In this document: positions 60,928-64,000 of the stretch, in pieces
How the letters are laid out: every line of letters starts with the position of its first letter
How positions within the stretch are numbered: position 1 is the first letter of the stretch
Assembly (NCBI GenBank): GCA_021628825.1
Contig: JAJXRY010000001.1
Location: forward strand, 1,674,001-1,738,000
Direction: 5' to 3'
From: Lachnospiraceae bacterium
GTDB taxonomy: Bacteria > Bacillota > Clostridia > Lachnospirales > Lachnospiraceae
DNA length: 64,000 nucleotides
Translations under genes and position numbers: made by a program
Notes under the pieces: generated by a model
Told to the model about the DNA's origin: nothing
The model's database searches: none
The model's input: only the letters and a program-made list of their open reading frames with translations

Positions 60928-61968
60928 CTATTGTTGCTGATCGGCTGCAAGTGCCTGATCAATCAGATCCTCAAGCATCTTCTTCTGCTTCTTTTCCGTG
61001 ATGGCTCCTACGATAGGATCACCTACCAGGTTGCCGTTGCGGTCAACCACATACGTAGTCGGATAGGCATAAATATTCATTGTAAATTTTCCTGCCTCGC
61101 TGTCAGACGCAAAGTACACGTTCTGATAAGCTGCACCATTCTTCGCCAGCACGTCCTTTGCTTCTGCGATTTCATTCTCATTACCGTCCAGTGTAAAGGC
61201 ATTCACGCCGATCAGCGCTCCTCCTTTTCCTTCAAGCTCCTTATTCAGTGCATCCAGCTCTGAAAGCTCACCCACACAGGGTCCACAGGTGGTGAACCAG
61301 AAATTCACAACCGTAACGGCATTACCTGCAAACAGCTCACTGCTCTTTACTTCATTTCCGTCCAGATCCTTTCCCTCAAAGCCAGGGAACTTCTGCGCAT
61401 TGCTGTCATCGGATGATGTCTCCGTGCTGTTGTCGCTGCTGTCATCGCTGTCTGCCGGCATACTCATTCCGCCGTCCGCATCATCGCTGTCTGCCTCCAT
61501 ATTCATTGCGCTATCCAGATATTTCTGGGCAACCTCCGGATATTTTTCCTCCAGCATCGTCAGTCTGCTTTCAAGCTCACTGATCTTCTCCGCCTCACTC
61601 TGAAGCGTCTTCAGCTCCTCCTCTGTAAACTGATCCTTCGCTGCTTCAATGGTCTTAAGCAGAAATTCACCGTAGTTTTTCCCATCCTCAAGCATAGCCA
61701 TTCCCTTGTCAGCCTCCAGATACACCTTTTCCCAGAGATCTGTATTCTCTGAGAGGATTTTGTTCTCCTGATCCATCAGTTCCCTGTACAGAGCAAGCGC
61801 TTCCTCTTCGTTTTGCGGTTCGTCACTCGTGACAGAGCCGGTTCCGCTCTGCTCTTTCTGCTCTGTCTGCTGATCTCCATCCTTTGCGCTGCAGGCTGTC
61901 ATAGCCGGCACCAGCAAAGCAACAAGTAGTATTGCCAGCAGTCTGCCGGCTAAATTTCTTTTTTTCAT
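60928..61968 (-). CDS. TlpA/ResA-like thiol-disulfide lipoprotein
   Basis: Intact, 346 residues. Signal peptide with lipobox MTAC. Residues 30-160 form a long helical, glutamate-rich stalk, followed by an acidic Ser/Asp linker with two pieces of like sequence. The thioredoxin-like domain starts at about 195, with the active site in WFTTCGPCVGEL and the cis-proline in YAYPTTYVV. It should act as a disulfide oxidoreductase at the outer side of the membrane. No CcdA neighbour is in view. Confidence 0.88.
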   Translation of the reverse strand: MKKRNLAGRLLAILLVALLVPAMTACSAKDGDQQTEQKEQSGTGSVTSDEPQNEEEALALYRELMDQENKILSENTDLWEKVYLEADKGMAMLEDGKNYGEFLLKTIEAAKDQFTEEELKTLQSEAEKISELESRLTMLEEKYPEVAQKYLDSAMNMEADSDDADGGMSMPADSDDSSDNSTETSSDDSNAQKFPGFEGKDLDGNEVKSSELFAGNAVTVVNFWFTTCGPCVGELSELDALNKELEGKGGALIGVNAFTLDGNENEIAEAKDVLAKNGAAYQNVYFASDSEAGKFTMNIYAYPTTYVVDRNGNLVGDPIVGAITEKKQKKMLEDLIDQALAADQQQ

Positions 61969-62237
61969 GTGTTGTTCTTATCCTTTCTACTACAATATAT
62001 TTATGGCTCATACCCATTACTGTCTGTAAGGAATGATCCATCCTGCCGGCAAAGGTTTATTGTTATCTTACACCTTCTGCTGCAGGTACGATCCCAGTAT
62101 AGCATATGGAAATTAAAGTTTCTGTTAAGAATAGAAATTTAACGCGGAATTTATTTATCTTTGATATAATGTAACTGAACTGTTCTATCAGATTCGAATC
62201 ACAGGATTCTTATCCTATAAGAAGGAGGACTTCTTTC

Positions 62238-62915
62238 ATGCACCTTTTAGTAATTGAAGATGAACGCGCCCTGTGCGAAACCATTGTCCGTGACCTGCGC
62301 CGTCTTGCCTATAGCGTAGACTTCTGTCACGATGGAGAAGAAGCACTGGAGCTGTTATATACGGAACACTATGATCTGGTACTGCTTGATCTGAACCTGC
62401 CCGGCAAAGATGGCATGACGGTACTGCGTACTCTGCGGCAGACTGACCACGAAACACGGGTTCTGATCCTCTCTGCCCGGAGCGGAGTGGAGGATAAGGT
62501 GGCCGGACTGGATGCCGGAGCCAACGACTATCTGGCCAAACCCTTTCACCTGGCAGAACTGGAAGCACGGATCCGCAGCCTGACCCTGCGGCAGTTCACC
62601 CAGCAGGATGTACTTCTTACCTGTGGAGCTCTGACCTTCGACACACGTACAAGAGCTGCCAGCGTAAAGGGACAGAGCCTGTCTCTTACACGTAAGGAAA
62701 CCGGCATTCTGGAATACCTGATGGCAAATCAGGGACGGCCGGTGAGCCAGGAGGAGCTGATGGAACATGTCTGGGACAACAGTGTAGACAATTTCAGCAA
62801 CTCCATCCGGGTGCATATCTCTTCCCTGCGCAAAAAGCTACGCTCCGGACTGGGCTATGATCCCATCCGTAACCGCATCGGAGAAGGCTATCTGATTGGA
62901 GGTGATACCATATGA
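62238..62915 (+). CDS. OmpR-family response regulator
   Basis: Intact, 225 residues. Receiver domain: EDE, phospho-acceptor in LVLLDLNLPGKDG, Thr/Ser in LILSAR, Lys in LAKPF. The winged helix has LTRKETGILEYLM and VRVHISSLRKKL-like IRVHISSLRKKL. Ribosome site AAGGAGG. It shares an ATGA overlap with the kinase. Promoter candidate TATAAT at 62165-62170; a GTTAA-N10-TTAAC dyad just upstream (62125-62142) may be its own operator. Confidence 0.92.
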   Translation: MHLLVIEDERALCETIVRDLRRLAYSVDFCHDGEEALELLYTEHYDLVLLDLNLPGKDGMTVLRTLRQTDHETRVLILSARSGVEDKVAGLDAGANDYLAKPFHLAELEARIRSLTLRQFTQQDVLLTCGALTFDTRTRAASVKGQSLSLTRKETGILEYLMANQGRPVSQEELMEHVWDNSVDNFSNSIRVHISSLRKKLRSGLGYDPIRNRIGEGYLIGGDTI

Positions 62916-64000
62916 AAAAAATTATCCCTGCAATGGCGTATCACACTCATGACCGTTCTGCTCATTGGTATTGCCTGTGTTTCCATGGAGCTTCTGCTGT
63001 GCAGGTCAGGCATCCATTATATGGATTCCATCGGCGAATCCCTTCAGGACTTAACCCCGGGGGGAGAGACAGACTTTTTCGATCCTGAAACGGTAGATCA
63101 GGATCAGGATCTCACCATCATCATCTATGGCGCTCAGGAAAGCTTCTGTATAACCAACTGGTATATTACAGCTATCGTGATCGTACTGAGCGGAATTCTG
63201 GCCTACTTTGTCAGTGGACATGCCTTAAAGCCCTTACGCAGCTTTTCTGCGCAGGTAGAAAAGGTACAGATCAACAATCTTACAGACATGAAAATGAACG
63301 AAAAGCTTCTGCCGGAGTTTTACCGGCTGAGTCATTCCTTTAATCAGATGCTGGACCGGCTGAATCAGGCCTTTGCAGCCCAGCGGCAGTTTACCGGTAA
63401 TGCTGCCCATGAGCTGTGTACCCCCCTTGCGCTCATGCAGGCACAGCTGGAGCTGTTTTCCGTAGAGCATCCCGATATCAATGCGGAAACAGCAGAATTT
63501 CTCCGGCTTTTGGGAGAACAGACGGAACGTCTGACCCAGATGTCAAAGACACTTCTGGAAATGAGCAGTCTTCAACAGGTGGCACGTAATGATCAGATCC
63601 ATCTTGCTCCAATGATTGAGGAAATCTTTACAGATCTTGCTCCATTGGCTGAGAAGCGCGGCATCACGCTGGAGCAGGATGGCGATGGTGTCATGACTGG
63701 CAGCGATGCCTTAATCTACCGGCTGCTCTTTAACCTGACAGAAAATGCCATCAAGTACAACCGCACGAACGGTTCCGTCCGGGTTTGTGTAACCCGGGAG
63801 GATACGAATATCCACATTTATGTGACCGACACCGGATGTGGCATTCCTGCAGAATTTCAGCGGAGTATCTTCCAGCCCTTTTTCCGGGTAGACAAATCCC
63901 GCAGCCGGGAATACGGCGGTGCAGGACTAGGGCTTTCTCTGGTATGGGAAATTGCAGACCTCCATGGCGGATCCGTCCGGGTAGCGGAAAGCTCAAAGCA
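62912..64000 (+). CDS. sensor histidine kinase, 3' end outside window (one frameshift)
   Basis: Starts at 62912 with MKKLSLQWRITLM after correction of the A7 run near 62918. Two membrane helices flank an outer domain of about 65 residues. A HAMP domain follows (VSGHALKPLRSFSAQ). The HisKA site reads FTGNAAHELCTPLALM with the phospho-acceptor His. ATP site: NLTENAIKYN, DTGCGI, YGGAGLGLSLV. The end of the ATPase domain is cut by the window edge. It is the cognate kinase of the preceding regulator. Confidence 0.9.

Overview
The window looks like a piece of chromosome from a gut Lachnospiraceae (Clostridia, Firmicutes; Roseburia/Agathobacter/Lachnospira-like). This is inferred from gene content and protein style: low-to-medium GC, AGGAGG ribosome sites, fibre-degrading GH26/GH43 enzymes, ECF transporters, HAAS/PadR modules, an Rpn/YhgA-like nuclease and several Clostridia-typical families. 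No rRNA, tRNA, phage or CRISPR was recognised.

A feature that governs the whole annotation is that about two thirds of the longer genes are broken by frameshifts. Almost all of them fall in short A/T (sometimes G/C) homopolymers, and removing one or two bases restores a coherent family sequence. I therefore annotate these as single genes with probable sequencing overcalls, not as pseudogenes, and give the approximate break points.

Layout. 1-5.1 kb: membrane glycosyltransferase-like proteins and a secreted protein. 5.1-6.3 kb: a conserved small protein and a HlyIII-family protein. 6.4-6.62 kb: a highly structured palindromic intergenic element. 6.65-9.0 kb: galE and a UDP-sugar pyrophosphorylase (Leloir nucleotide sugars). 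9.2-12.5 kb: a hybrid sensor kinase with a periplasmic-type binding lipoprotein. 12.7-15.7 kb: an M19 dipeptidase and an ABC exporter. 15.9-21.2 kb: an accessory region with two related Rpn-like nuclease loci (one truncated), an Xre-HTH/methyltransferase fusion, a metallophosphoesterase and a MerR/methyltransferase fusion.

21.3-34.3 kb is a minus-strand extracellular polysaccharide operon: GtrB-like transferase, initiating polyprenyl sugar-phosphate transferase, Wzz co-polymerase with a degenerate kinase-like tail, EpsG-like polymerase, five cytosolic glycosyltransferases (three GT2, two GT4), one GT39-like membrane enzyme and a PseB/CapE-type dehydratase. No flippase is visible in it.

34.6-46.5 kb: D-lactate dehydrogenase family, GH43, lspA, an ECF transporter (T, fused double ATPase, UPF0397 S-unit), GH26 mannanase, a secreted DUF5722-like protein, a MATE exporter and an FAD oxidoreductase. 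46.7-53.2 kb (+): an FRG-domain protein followed by a complete CUT1-type sugar ABC importer and a lipoprotein behind a long structured leader. 53.2-54.6 kb: three successive tandem arrays. 54.6-59.4 kb: a nuclease-like gene, a second structured intergenic element, two acetyltransferases, and a PadR/HAAS membrane module. 59.5-64 kb: an RsmH methyltransferase with an internal repeat insert, a TlpA-like lipoprotein, and an OmpR/kinase two-component system cut by the window edge.

The items most worth a second look are the two roughly 215-bp structured elements (6402-6618 and 55463-55678), the 17-base MerR-type motif shared by three loci, the hairpin-bearing satellite array at 53.5-54.3 kb, and the DNP-repeat insertion inside RsmH.
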